This document shows positions 47,374 through 57,761 of a stretch of DNA of 64,000 nt, in pieces. A program made the position numbers and the translations under genes. The stretch is taken from contig NZ_JABZFL010000002.1 of NCBI RefSeq assembly GCF_014237455.1, positions 1 through 64,000 on the forward strand, given 5' to 3'. Numbering within the stretch: position 1 is the stretch's first letter; the number at the start of each line of letters is the position of its first letter. Below the pieces are notes generated by a model. That model saw nothing but the letters and a program-made list of their open reading frames with translations. It searched no databases and had not been told where the DNA came from. Origin of the DNA: Desulfobacula sp. GTDB lineage: Bacteria; Desulfobacterota; Desulfobacteria; Desulfobacterales; Desulfobacteraceae.

Positions 47374-49197
47374 TTATTTACGGACGATGGGAAGCATGAT
47401 GGCGAACTTTGTCCATTGTCCTTCTTCAGATTCAACTATTATGTCTCCGCCATGGTCTTTAATAAAACCATAGCAGACAGAAAGCCCGAGCCCCACTCCC
47501 TGAACACTCTCTTTTTTGGTGGTAAAAAAAGAATCAAAAATCTTTTTCACATGCTCGGGTTTTATACCTGTTCCCGTATCCTGGATAATGACAAAGAGCT
47601 TCCCGGCAGCAACCTCAGTGGATATATCAAGGCTTCCACCATCCGGCATGGCATACATGGCATTGGAAAACATATTGATAAATACCTGACGCAATTGATC
47701 TCTGGATGCTATAATAGCGCCTGGATCCTCAACAAGATCGAGGCTTACTTTTATACTGTTTTCCCTGAACCGTTTTTCATATAACATCATCAGTTCATCA
47801 ATAATCACATTAATATCTATCTCTATACGTTTGTCCTGATCCGGCTTTGAAAAAGAAAGCATTTTTTTCAACATATCCGCCAACCGCTCAATCTCAGACA
47901 AAGACATATCCAAAAGTTTTCGCCTCTTGTTTTCAGGAGAAATTTCGGTTTTCATCAATTCAAGGGTGTTCATAATGCCAAACAAAGGGTTGTTCAGTTC
48001 ATGGGCAATCTGGGAAGTAAGCCTTCCCATGGCGGCGAGTTTTTCAGATTGGAGCAGATGTTGCCTGGCTTCGCTGAGCTCTCTTTCTGCCTGGTACTGC
48101 TCCTTTAAATCGGCAAATATTGCTACAGATGCCAGTTCATCCCCTTTTTCATCATAAAGGATACTGGCAGAAAGATTTCCCTCGATCAGATCTCCATTTT
48201 CCTTTTTAAAGTTCAATAGATAGGAATTCAGCTTACCTTTACCCCCAAACTTTTCATCTCTTATCATTCCCATGACATTTTTAGCCACTTTACTGGAAAA
48301 AATCTGCTGTATACTCATTTTTCCAACCACTTCGTCGGCATCAAGTCCGAAGATATCTTCAGACCCCTGGTTCCACAGCTTGATAACCCCCCTCATATCC
48401 ATCGCCATAATAGCATTAGGGGAACATGAAATAATCTTATCCAAAAAATCATGGGCTTCTTTTATCTGATTTTCACTTTTTTTTCTTCGGGTCTGATCGA
48501 CAACAATCCCTTCATAACCAAGGATCACCCCTTTGGGATCATACCGGACATTACTGGTTAAAAGAATATGAAGTATGTGCCCGTTCCGTCTTCTCCACCT
48601 TACTTCATAATCAACAACCCGGCCTTTTTTTTCTATAATTTCAGTGTACTTACGCCTGTCATCGGGACTTAAATAGACATCTCTTGCAAGATCAAGCGAA
48701 AGAAATTCTTCCTTATCCTGATACCCAAGCATCTTTAACAGCGCAGGATTGACATCAAGGAATCGCCCTTTTTTACTGCTGACAAATACCCCGCATCCGG
48801 CATGTGAAAAAAGTCTTTGATAGCTTTCTTTAGAGGCTTTTAGTTTTTCCTCCTGCAGTACGTTGTGAGTAATATCACGGTAGATGGAAAGTTTTGATTT
48901 GGTTCCGTCCTGATTGACTACCGGAAGCTCTGACAGGACAAATATTTTATCAAGGGATTCAATATAGACCTCACTGTGATGCGTTTCATTATTAATAAAA
49001 ACCTCATCGTATTTACACCAGTCGCAAGGGGTATCAGATCCGATCAATACTTCATGACATTTCTTCCCGATCCCTTCGCCAAACAATTCTTTCATGAATT
49101 TATTCATGTATTCAACGGTATAATCCTCGTTGATAATGTAAATACCATCTTCAAAAACATCCAGTGCATCCAAGAGCCTCGGGGTGTGTTCGGCCAT
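47374..49197 (-). CDS. Multi-PAS sensor histidine kinase
   Basis: PAS segments; MGRLTSQIAHELNNPLFGIMN H-box; GTGIKPEHVKKIFDSFFTTK, GLGLSVCYGFI. Confidence 0.93.
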   Translation of the reverse strand: MAEHTPRLLDALDVFEDGIYIINEDYTVEYMNKFMKELFGEGIGKKCHEVLIGSDTPCDWCKYDEVFINNETHHSEVYIESLDKIFVLSELPVVNQDGTKSKLSIYRDITHNVLQEEKLKASKESYQRLFSHAGCGVFVSSKKGRFLDVNPALLKMLGYQDKEEFLSLDLARDVYLSPDDRRKYTEIIEKKGRVVDYEVRWRRRNGHILHILLTSNVRYDPKGVILGYEGIVVDQTRRKKSENQIKEAHDFLDKIISCSPNAIMAMDMRGVIKLWNQGSEDIFGLDADEVVGKMSIQQIFSSKVAKNVMGMIRDEKFGGKGKLNSYLLNFKKENGDLIEGNLSASILYDEKGDELASVAIFADLKEQYQAERELSEARQHLLQSEKLAAMGRLTSQIAHELNNPLFGIMNTLELMKTEISPENKRRKLLDMSLSEIERLADMLKKMLSFSKPDQDKRIEIDINVIIDELMMLYEKRFRENSIKVSLDLVEDPGAIIASRDQLRQVFINMFSNAMYAMPDGGSLDISTEVAAGKLFVIIQDTGTGIKPEHVKKIFDSFFTTKKESVQGVGLGLSVCYGFIKDHGGDIIVESEEGQWTKFAIMLPIVRK

Positions 49198-49254
49198 GAC
49201 ATATCTCCTTTAAAATAAATGATAATTAACTAAATACTTGCCACCCTGTTTTTT

Positions 49255-49322
49255 GTCAAGGACAGGGACCTTGACTGAACATCAGGAAGGCTTTTCCTTG
49301 ACACTTTGAATCAAGGAAAAGT
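49255..49322. promoter_or_regulatory. Four TCAAGG half-sites in two inverted pairs; second pair overlaps a TTGACA promoter element
   Basis: GTCAAGG-N7-CCTTGAC at 49255-49275; CTTTTCCTTGA-N9-TCAAGGAAAAG at 49291-49321. Confidence 0.65.
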
Positions 49323-49379
49323 ATATAAACGCTGTTGTTTGATAGCAGGATATCTGAAAATGATTGAAAAGGAGTATTA

Positions 49380-50291
49380 ATGAAAGATCATTACATACCT
49401 GAAAATAAATTTCCCATTGAGATTGATCGGAACATATTTATACTGGGTAATTATTTTTTCAATCTCTTTCTAATTATCGGCAACAGACACTCCGCACTGT
49501 TTGAAGTGGGTATCTCAGCTGTCGTTGATACGGTGATCAACCAATTGGAACTTCTTGATATCGATCCGGATTTTATCATTTCCTCCCATCCCCATTCCGA
49601 CCATATCACAGGACTGCCAGGCCTTGCCCAAAGATATCCAAAGGCCCGAATTGTTTCAGCAGCGGGGGCAAAAGAATTTATTGAACATCCCAAAGCCGGA
49701 CCTTTGCTGTTCAAAGAGGACATATTCATGTCAAAAAGCCTGGCTATCCATAACATCAAACCCGGCAGACCTTCATTGGAAAAAATTCCAAATCTTGCCG
49801 GATCAATGGTTGTTCATGACAAACAATCAATAGACCTTGGCCGGATCACATTGGATCTGATCAAAATCAAAGGCCATTCCCCTGGAAACCTGATCGGGGT
49901 TTTAAACGAAAAAAGAATCCTATTCTGCTCCGACAGCCTTGGCTTTCATTTTCCAGGCAGAGGATATCTCCCGTTATTCTTCACCCATGCCGATTCATAT
50001 CTTTCAACCCTTGATTTTATTAAGGAATTTAACCCTTCCATTATCTGCCCTGCACATCAGGGCCCTTTGTCGGGGAAAGCTGCGGCAACGGGCATTCAAG
50101 AATCCCTGGACATTACACTCAACACCATTAAAAATATAAAGCTGTCGACTCTTTCCGGTAAAACGCTTGCCAGGGACATATTTAAGAAAAGCTATAAAGA
50201 TGAGTTTGCCCTTTATACAGTAGATAATATTAAAAACTGTGCCGCCCTGATTGTAAAGAGGGCAAAAGAGTCTAAAATCAACTTTAGTTGA
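49380..50291 (+). CDS. MBL-fold metallohydrolase
   Basis: SSHPHSDHITGLPGL; KIKGHSPGNLIG. Confidence 0.9.
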   Translation: MKDHYIPENKFPIEIDRNIFILGNYFFNLFLIIGNRHSALFEVGISAVVDTVINQLELLDIDPDFIISSHPHSDHITGLPGLAQRYPKARIVSAAGAKEFIEHPKAGPLLFKEDIFMSKSLAIHNIKPGRPSLEKIPNLAGSMVVHDKQSIDLGRITLDLIKIKGHSPGNLIGVLNEKRILFCSDSLGFHFPGRGYLPLFFTHADSYLSTLDFIKEFNPSIICPAHQGPLSGKAAATGIQESLDITLNTIKNIKLSTLSGKTLARDIFKKSYKDEFALYTVDNIKNCAALIVKRAKESKINFS

Positions 50292-50325
50292 GGTACTAAA
50301 AAACCAAGACGGGAAAAATAATTTT

Positions 50326-52647
50326 ATGCGTCGTGTAAAGCTATCCCCTTTCTCATCAAACCAAATATCAGAATGGTTGATACACTATAACAAGTTCATC
50401 ATGTGGTGTTTGATTTTGATGACTCTACTTTTTATCATACCTGCTTCTCAATTGCGGATAGATGCTTCTGGTGTTTCTTTCAGTGCGACTGATTCTGAGG
50501 AATACAAAGATTATCTATCATTCATTGAAACTTTTGGGACAGATGAATATATAGTCTTAGCTATTCAAAATAGTCTAACCATCACTGATCCTGAACTAAA
50601 AAAAAGAGTGAATAGGGTTAATGAAGAACTCAATTCCATAGATTCTATTTTAAAGGTTATTGATCTTGGAACGATGGAATCGTCTAATCTATCCAGACTA
50701 ATCAGCACCTCTCATTTCTGGGATGAAAAAATCCTTTCTGATTCCCTACATATTATTCCCGGACTCAATCGACTGATTTCCAAAGATATGAAAACCCTCG
50801 CATTTATTGTAAGAATCGACAATGAAAAACTCAATGGATTTCAATTGGAAAAGAACCTCAAGCAGATGAAACAAATTGTTGTCAGTGCTTTTCCTGAATA
50901 TCCCCGTTGTTATGCTGCAGGAATTCCTGTCCTAAGAGCTGCTTTTGAACGGTATAATCTTATGAATGCTCTTATTTTTGGATCACTCGGTCTGCTATTT
51001 GGAACCCTAATTGCTTTTTACCTTTTTAAAACCATGAGGGCCGGAATGATGGTCATGCTGGCAAGTTTGGGTTCTCTGATATGGACCCTGGGAATCATGG
51101 GCGTTTTCGGAATTGAGTTAAATCTTGCTACAGGTCTAAGTTTTGGATTTATCCTTGTTGTTTCTACAACGACGGTTTTTCATATTGTCTCAAAATATTT
51201 TCAATCGTTGAAAGATTATTCAAAAGACGTTGCACTGCAAAAGACATTTGAAATAATTATACGTCCTTGTTTTATGTGTGCTTTAACCACCTCAGCCGGA
51301 TTTCTTAGTTTGACAATAAGTCCTGTTAAAATGGTTTGCCAGGCCGGCATCATTATTTCCATTGGAGTGATGATGGCTTTTCTATTGGCCTTAGCGATCA
51401 CATCCTTTTGTTTGCCAAGATATTTTATATCTAATCATAGGGTCCATCCTAAAACAGAAGGAGATTTTATAGATCGGATTGTCAAAGAGTACCTAACCAT
51501 AGGCTTCAAAAAACCTGGCATAATAGTATTGGCAGGGATTTTATTTTTCATTATCATGGCATCAGGAATTCCTAAAATCCAAGCTGTAAAACATTTAACA
51601 AATCCCGTCATTAAGAGCACACGAGAAGCTAAAGACCTTGATTTTATTGAGCAGCATATCTCTACTGGTTACTCTTTTTCCATTATTTTAAAATCCCAGG
51701 ACAAGAGTTTTGATTATAGAAAATTCTGGTACAATCTTTATCAATTTGAAAACACTTTGAAGTCCATCCCTGGCATTCAAAGCGTTGAATCGTTGACACC
51801 TCTTGTCTTTCGCCTATCCCTCGGATTGTCCCCTTCTGGTGTGATGCCGGAATTTGTATTCCGGCAGCTTGTGTCCCAAGATTCTGAAAATGAGATGATG
51901 AAATCCTATTTTGATCCGATTTCAAAAAGCCTTAGATTGATTATCCATATAAAAAATCATTCATCAGATCAAATAGAAGCTATCCTTAAACAGGTTAAAA
52001 ATAAAGCTGAACACACCTTTTCTCAAGGAATAGAGGTCGCCCTATCCGGCCAATTGATCATGCTTAGATCACAAACCGCAGATCTGGTCTCATCCCAACT
52101 AAAAACATTGTTTTGGGCACTATTTGTTATTACCGTCTTAATGATGATCCAGCTTAAATCTTTTGTTCTTGGTTTGCTGAGTTTGATTCCCAATCTGTTT
52201 CCCCTTATCACAATTTTTGGAATAATGGGTTGGTTTCATATCCCCCTTGATCCGTTAACCATATTTGCTGCTGTAATCTCTTTCGGATTATCCGTGGATG
52301 ATTCCATTCATTACCTAACAGAATTAAAAAGAAAAATGATGCATTTAAAAGAGACCAGCAATGTTCACGAGTGTTTGTCAACAGCCTACTACAAAACATC
52401 CCGTGCTCTTGTTTCAACAACTGCTGTCCTTTTCTTATCTGCTATGGGGTTACTTTTTTCTTCATTCCAGCATGTTTTTTCCCTGGGGTTGTTAATTTCT
52501 TCAGCATCAATCGTTGCGCTGGCTGGCGATCTTATGTTTATGCCTGCTATTGTTATAATGTCCGACCCTCTATCTTCTCTACTATCATCTGAACTTAAAA
52601 TACAAAACAAAGGAATTAAAAATAACCATAATGAACCCCTTTTATGA
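50326..52647 (+). CDS. MMPL/RND-family exporter
   Basis: Duplicated 12-TM architecture; GLSFGFILVVSTTTVFH and GLSVDDSIHYLTELKR. Confidence 0.9.
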   Translation: MRRVKLSPFSSNQISEWLIHYNKFIMWCLILMTLLFIIPASQLRIDASGVSFSATDSEEYKDYLSFIETFGTDEYIVLAIQNSLTITDPELKKRVNRVNEELNSIDSILKVIDLGTMESSNLSRLISTSHFWDEKILSDSLHIIPGLNRLISKDMKTLAFIVRIDNEKLNGFQLEKNLKQMKQIVVSAFPEYPRCYAAGIPVLRAAFERYNLMNALIFGSLGLLFGTLIAFYLFKTMRAGMMVMLASLGSLIWTLGIMGVFGIELNLATGLSFGFILVVSTTTVFHIVSKYFQSLKDYSKDVALQKTFEIIIRPCFMCALTTSAGFLSLTISPVKMVCQAGIIISIGVMMAFLLALAITSFCLPRYFISNHRVHPKTEGDFIDRIVKEYLTIGFKKPGIIVLAGILFFIIMASGIPKIQAVKHLTNPVIKSTREAKDLDFIEQHISTGYSFSIILKSQDKSFDYRKFWYNLYQFENTLKSIPGIQSVESLTPLVFRLSLGLSPSGVMPEFVFRQLVSQDSENEMMKSYFDPISKSLRLIIHIKNHSSDQIEAILKQVKNKAEHTFSQGIEVALSGQLIMLRSQTADLVSSQLKTLFWALFVITVLMMIQLKSFVLGLLSLIPNLFPLITIFGIMGWFHIPLDPLTIFAAVISFGLSVDDSIHYLTELKRKMMHLKETSNVHECLSTAYYKTSRALVSTTAVLFLSAMGLLFSSFQHVFSLGLLISSASIVALAGDLMFMPAIVIMSDPLSSLLSSELKIQNKGIKNNHNEPLL

Positions 52648-53146
52648 CTTTTTAAATAAAAAAAACCAATATTGCTTTAATAATTCCTGGGATATTGATG
52701 CACCTATAGGATTGATTTGGGATGAATTGATCAACTATAAGCAATGGCCTTTTTGGTGTGATGGGCTGGAAAGAATCGAGCAACTTGATGAATTTGACCA
52801 TCTTCAGATAGGAAACAACATAAGATCTACTTGGAAAGGTCTTCTTCCCTATAGTATTACGTTTGATTCCGCCATAAAGGATTTTATGCGATATTCATTT
52901 TTATCCTTCACTGTAACTGGTGATTTGCGTGGAGAAGGACTTTGTTCCCTTTTGCCTTCTCAAAATAACACTACCGTCAATTTCATTTGGAAAGTTTCAC
53001 CCACTCAATTATGGATAAAGATGAGTTCTCCATTTGCGAGAACTATTTTCATAGAAAATCATAATTATATAATGGAACAAATCATCTCGGGATTTACACG
53101 CATGATTGTCCAAAAAATCTCCTCACGGGCTCCGACGGATATTTGA
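52631..53146 (+). CDS. SRPBCC family protein
   Basis: SWDIDAPIGLIWDELINYKQWPFWCDGLERIEQL. Confidence 0.7.
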   Translation: MNPFYDFLNKKNQYCFNNSWDIDAPIGLIWDELINYKQWPFWCDGLERIEQLDEFDHLQIGNNIRSTWKGLLPYSITFDSAIKDFMRYSFLSFTVTGDLRGEGLCSLLPSQNNTTVNFIWKVSPTQLWIKMSSPFARTIFIENHNYIMEQIISGFTRMIVQKISSRAPTDI

Positions 53147-53294
53147 GTGTCCATTCTCATACTCAAAAATTTTTCTGCTCAAGCGATGCAAATATGTGAT
53201 ATATGATTAATAAAATTAGAGCTTGGTTTTTCTGTTGGCTGTCCAAACGATAGGATCCACCGTAGGTTTTTAAAAAAATCAAATACCGCTTTAA

Positions 53295-54065
53295 TTGTTA
53301 ATCCAGGAAAAAGGAGAAAACATGTCTGAAACAAAAACCGATAATACTCAAATCGCTCTTGTAACAGGTGCCAGTAGAGGGATTGGAAAAGCAATAGCCA
53401 AGGCTCTTGCCAAAACCGACCGATTTGTATATCTAAATTTTAATTTAAACCGGGAAAAAGCAGACACAACTCTGAAAGAAATTATCAGCAGCGGAGGGAA
53501 TGGAGCTCTTCTTCAGTTTGATGTCACCAATCAGGAGGAATCTGAAAAAGCCATTGAAAAAATCATTAAGGAACAAGGGAAAATCGATATTTTAGTAAAC
53601 AATGCCGGCATCAGGGATGACAAGCTCATGGTCAGGATGAAAAAAACAAATTGGCAAACCGTTCTGGATACCAACCTGACAGGTTTTTTTAATGTCACAC
53701 GGCTTGTCGTCAAAAACATGCTGCCAAAACGGTTTGGAAGAATTATCAACATATCTTCAACATCAGGCCAGATCGGACAGGCGGGTCAGGTGAATTACTC
53801 TGCATCAAAGGCGGGTCTTATCGGAGCAACCAAGGCACTTTCCCGTGAGATTGCAAAAAGGAATATCACTGTAAATTCAGTAGCACCGGGCTTTATTGAA
53901 ACCGAAATGATTAAGGGGTTGTCTTTGGAAAAAATCGCGGACACCATACCGGCAGGCAGGCTTGGCAAGCCTGAAGAAGTTGCCGCAACTGTTCTTTTTT
54001 TATGTTCAAAAGACGCTGGATATATTACCGGCCAGGTGATTGGTATTAATGGAGGAATTCTGTAA
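53295..54065 (+). CDS. fabG: 3-oxoacyl-ACP reductase (SDR)
   Basis: VTGASRGIGKAIAKAL, NNAGIRDD, YSASKAGLIG. Confidence 0.9.
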   Translation: MLIQEKGENMSETKTDNTQIALVTGASRGIGKAIAKALAKTDRFVYLNFNLNREKADTTLKEIISSGGNGALLQFDVTNQEESEKAIEKIIKEQGKIDILVNNAGIRDDKLMVRMKKTNWQTVLDTNLTGFFNVTRLVVKNMLPKRFGRIINISSTSGQIGQAGQVNYSASKAGLIGATKALSREIAKRNITVNSVAPGFIETEMIKGLSLEKIADTIPAGRLGKPEEVAATVLFLCSKDAGYITGQVIGINGGIL

Positions 54066-54135
54066 AATATATCGGAAAGGTACCGCCGGTATTGTCAGCA
54101 CACCGACACTGATCCTGGCAAAATACGGGTTTCAA

Positions 54136-55026
54136 CTATTTGCTATTGTATCGTCCGGTCTTTCTCAGGGTTAAATACACATTCCCGGTAAAAATCAGGA
54201 ACGCTCCTGTCCATCCGGAAGCCGAAAGGGCCGGGTCCATTGCAATAACAGGACCTAACACGGCTGCCAGCAGAATCCGGGTTGAAGAAATAATACCCCC
54301 TTCAATGGCGGTCACATATTTAAAACCAAGGGTAATCAGGTATTGCCCCACAATGGCAGAGAATGAACAGAAAAAAAGATATTTCAATTCTGAGTATTGG
54401 GGCAGATGCATCTTATTAAAAAAGAAGATAAAAATTAGTACAGACCCAAGGCCAAACAGGAAAAACAAAATGGTTTCCGTATCATGCATCTGCCTTGAAA
54501 GATTAAGGTACATAATGGCAATGGCCGCGCTGATCCCCGATGCCAGCGCCCATAAAGAATCCATATTAAAGCTCATTTTTCCAGGCGCTAAAATCAACCA
54601 GACCCCTGCAAATGCAAAAACAACAATAAGGATTGCAATGGCATCCCGCTGTTCCTTTAAAAAAATCCATGAAAAAATTGCGATAAACAAGGGATAGGTC
54701 ATATTTAAAATATTGGCCTGGGCCACGGATGTTAAATCAACCCCTTTAAAAAAACAGTATACTGCAACACAGTTGGCAATCGTCCTGCCAATTAGATACC
54801 GTTTTTTTTTAACTCTGATTCTCTTCTTTTTGAGGGCTACCAGGATCAACACACTGATAAATCCCAATAAAAATCTTGCAAACACAAAAGAAGCGGTATC
54901 GATCTGCAACCCTTTGATCCGTGCCCACTTGATAATGACTGTGGCCAGGTAAAAAAAGAAGGCCGAACCAAAAACACAGATGCATCCAATCAATACCTTT
55001 AAATCAAATTGAAACTTTTCCTGCAC
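54136..55026 (-). CDS. EamA/DMT family transporter
   Basis: About 10-TM EamA-like protein. Confidence 0.85.
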   Translation of the reverse strand: MQEKFQFDLKVLIGCICVFGSAFFFYLATVIIKWARIKGLQIDTASFVFARFLLGFISVLILVALKKKRIRVKKKRYLIGRTIANCVAVYCFFKGVDLTSVAQANILNMTYPLFIAIFSWIFLKEQRDAIAILIVVFAFAGVWLILAPGKMSFNMDSLWALASGISAAIAIMYLNLSRQMHDTETILFFLFGLGSVLIFIFFFNKMHLPQYSELKYLFFCSFSAIVGQYLITLGFKYVTAIEGGIISSTRILLAAVLGPVIAMDPALSASGWTGAFLIFTGNVYLTLRKTGRYNSK

Positions 55027-55243
55027 TGTTTAAAGTTCCTTAGTGTGCTTGAATAACAAAAGATTTTCTATAAACCATTTAGAGTGGTTTAGCAAATCAT
55101 TCCCCGGATTTTTTTGTTTCATTTGTCCCGATTTGGGATTTATTATCAAACAAAAATTTGAAATTGCCAATTGCTCCTGAAATTGTTAGGCTCTAGTGGT
55201 AATCCATGCTGCCTTTGGTTCAACGACTTAAAAAGAGAAAAAG

Positions 55244-56386
55244 ATGGAAAAAGACAACCCTACATTTAACAAAGAAATCCTTTCTTTACGGACCCATATT
55301 GATCACATTGATTCGCAGATACTTTCCCTTCTTTCTCAACGCCAGGCCCAGGTTGAAAAAGTGGTCAAATTAAAGAAAAAGCACTATATTCCGGTGTATC
55401 ATCCTGCAAGGGAGGAAGATCTGATTTCAAAACTTCGAATTCAGGCCGGAAAAGTAAATATAGATCCTGATTTTATGGAAGACCTTTACCGGGTGATTTT
55501 AAAGCAGTCACGCGTCAAGCAGACCGACCAGATGGAGCACAAAGGTGTCAGGCCGAATGCCAGAATATTAATTATCGGCGGTGCCGGTCAGATGGGACGA
55601 TTTTTTGGTTCACTCTTTCAAAAATCCGGTTATGAAGTTAGAATCCTTACGGAAGAGGACTGGGATAAAGCAAAAAAACTTTGCAAAGATATTGACCTTT
55701 GCCTTATCTGTGTCCCCATTGAAAAAACCGAAGATATTATTGAACAGATTGCACCATTTCTTGAACTCAAAACCATTCTTGCCGATCTGACCAGCATCAA
55801 AGCGGGACCATTGAAAAAAATGCTTGGATCCCATCCAGGCCCCGTGACAGGACTTCATCCTTTGTTTGGTCCTACCACAGGCTCTCTTGACAAACAGATC
55901 ATTATTGTCACCCCGGGAAGAGATTCGGATCGCTGCCAGTGGCTGGTGGAACAGCTCACCCTCTGGGGTGCCGTTATTGTCCGGTCGAAGGCCAAAGACC
56001 ATGATGAAATAATGGGAATTGTTCAGGCATTGCGCCATTTTGCCACTTTTAGTTTTGGACAATTTTTATATGAAAAGCATGCCCGCATTGAAAGTACCCT
56101 TGAATTTTCAAGCCCGATTTACCGCCTTGAGCTGGGGATGGTGGGAAGGCTGTTTGCCCAGGACGCTCCTCTTTATTCTGAAATTATTTTTGCAACAAAG
56201 GAACGACGACGTCTTTTAAAAGACTATATTGCATCCTTGAATAACCATCTTGAGATGTTGGAAGCCAATGATAAGCATCTTTTTATTAAAAAATTCAATC
56301 ATATCGCCAACTGGTTTGGCCCCTTCAGTGAACAGGCCATGCGGGAAAGCACCTTTCTGATCGACAAACTGATCGAAAGATTTTAA
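55244..56386 (+). CDS. tyrA: Chorismate mutase / prephenate dehydrogenase
   Basis: N-terminal AroQ-type LRTHIDHIDSQILSLLSQRQAQVEKVVKLK, then GGAGQMGRFFGSLF Rossmann and HPLFGPTTGSL. Confidence 0.9.
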   Translation: MEKDNPTFNKEILSLRTHIDHIDSQILSLLSQRQAQVEKVVKLKKKHYIPVYHPAREEDLISKLRIQAGKVNIDPDFMEDLYRVILKQSRVKQTDQMEHKGVRPNARILIIGGAGQMGRFFGSLFQKSGYEVRILTEEDWDKAKKLCKDIDLCLICVPIEKTEDIIEQIAPFLELKTILADLTSIKAGPLKKMLGSHPGPVTGLHPLFGPTTGSLDKQIIIVTPGRDSDRCQWLVEQLTLWGAVIVRSKAKDHDEIMGIVQALRHFATFSFGQFLYEKHARIESTLEFSSPIYRLELGMVGRLFAQDAPLYSEIIFATKERRRLLKDYIASLNNHLEMLEANDKHLFIKKFNHIANWFGPFSEQAMRESTFLIDKLIERF

Positions 56387-56397
56387 TAGATTTTAAT

Positions 56398-57744
56398 TTA
56401 GCTTTTTCCATATTGTTTTAATTTTTTTAACAGGGTTTTCCTTGTGATACCAAGCCTTCTGGCAGCTTCACTTTTATTGCCGCCGGCCGATTCAAGGGTG
56501 GAAAGAATGGCTTTCTCTTCTATCTGTGAAAGCCTGATATTCCCAAAATCCGTCCCGGCATCAATATTGCCAACTATGTTTGCCTTCATAAACGAAAGGT
56601 CTTCCAGGCAGATATAATCGGATCTGGCAAGGACGACGCCTCTTTCCACACAATTCATCAATTCTCTGACATTGCCTTCCCATTCATACCGGATCATGGC
56701 ATCCATGGCATCAGGTGAAAAGCCTTTGATATCCCGTTTGTTTTTCTTTGAAAACATTTCTAAAAAATGCAACGCAAGGGTTGGGATATCTTCCTTCCTC
56801 TCCCTCAAGGGTGGAACTTCAACAGTCACAACATTCAGCCGGTAGTATAAATCCTGACGAAAGCTTCCCTGCTCGGACAATTTTTTTAAATCCTTATTGG
56901 TTGCGGCAATAATCCTCACATCTGTTTTAATGTTTTGATCACTTCCCACGGGTGTGATTTCTTTTTCTTGGATCACCCTCAACAGCTTTACCTGCATGGC
57001 AAGACTCATTTCACCGATTTCATCCAATAGAATACTGCCCTTGTCTGCCAGTAAAAATCTTCCTTTTCTTTTCTTATCCGCACCGGTGAACGATCCTTTC
57101 TCATGGCCAAAAAGTTCGGACTCAAGCAGGGTCTCTGTAATAGCGGCACAATTGATCCTTACATACGGATAATCTTTTCGTGAAGAATTAAAATGAATGG
57201 CAGATGACACCAGTTCTTTACCGGTTCCCGATTTTCCCATTACCAGGACATTGGCATCGGTCGGTGCCACCATGTGGATGGTGTCCATCAAAGAGAGTAT
57301 GGCAGGGCTTTTTCCGATGATGTCATGGGCAAAGGACTGCTCCTTTAACCGGGTCTTCAAATGCCTGTTTTCCGTTTTCAAAGAAATGCTTTCAAAGATA
57401 CGTTCAATCGTCAGTTTCAGCTTATCAAAATCCAATGGTTTGGTCAGATAATCATAGGCACCGATTTTCAAGGCATTTACGGCTGTATGAACGGATGAAT
57501 AGGCCGTCATGATAATCACAGGCAGGGAAGGATTATAGGTTTTAATCAGCTGCAACGCTTCCATCCCGGACATTTTCACCATTTTCATATCCATCAGAAC
57601 AATATCAAAGGGCTGTTCTTTTACCATTGCAACGGCAGTTGTCCCATCATCTGCCAGATGAACATCAACTCCCCAGTCCGCCATCAAAGTTTTGAGCATT
57701 CTGGCATGGGCTGCATCATCGTCAACCACAAGTATCTTTTTCAT
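56398..57744 (-). CDS. zraR: Sigma-54-dependent response regulator (ZraR/NtrC-like)
   Basis: REC + AAA+ (GKSGTGKELVSSAIH, ESELFGHEKGSFTGADKK) + FIS HTH. Confidence 0.93.
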   Translation of the reverse strand: MKKILVVDDDAAHARMLKTLMADWGVDVHLADDGTTAVAMVKEQPFDIVLMDMKMVKMSGMEALQLIKTYNPSLPVIIMTAYSSVHTAVNALKIGAYDYLTKPLDFDKLKLTIERIFESISLKTENRHLKTRLKEQSFAHDIIGKSPAILSLMDTIHMVAPTDANVLVMGKSGTGKELVSSAIHFNSSRKDYPYVRINCAAITETLLESELFGHEKGSFTGADKKRKGRFLLADKGSILLDEIGEMSLAMQVKLLRVIQEKEITPVGSDQNIKTDVRIIAATNKDLKKLSEQGSFRQDLYYRLNVVTVEVPPLRERKEDIPTLALHFLEMFSKKNKRDIKGFSPDAMDAMIRYEWEGNVRELMNCVERGVVLARSDYICLEDLSFMKANIVGNIDAGTDFGNIRLSQIEEKAILSTLESAGGNKSEAARRLGITRKTLLKKLKQYGKS

Positions 57745-57761
57745 TTGTCTTTTTTATCCTT

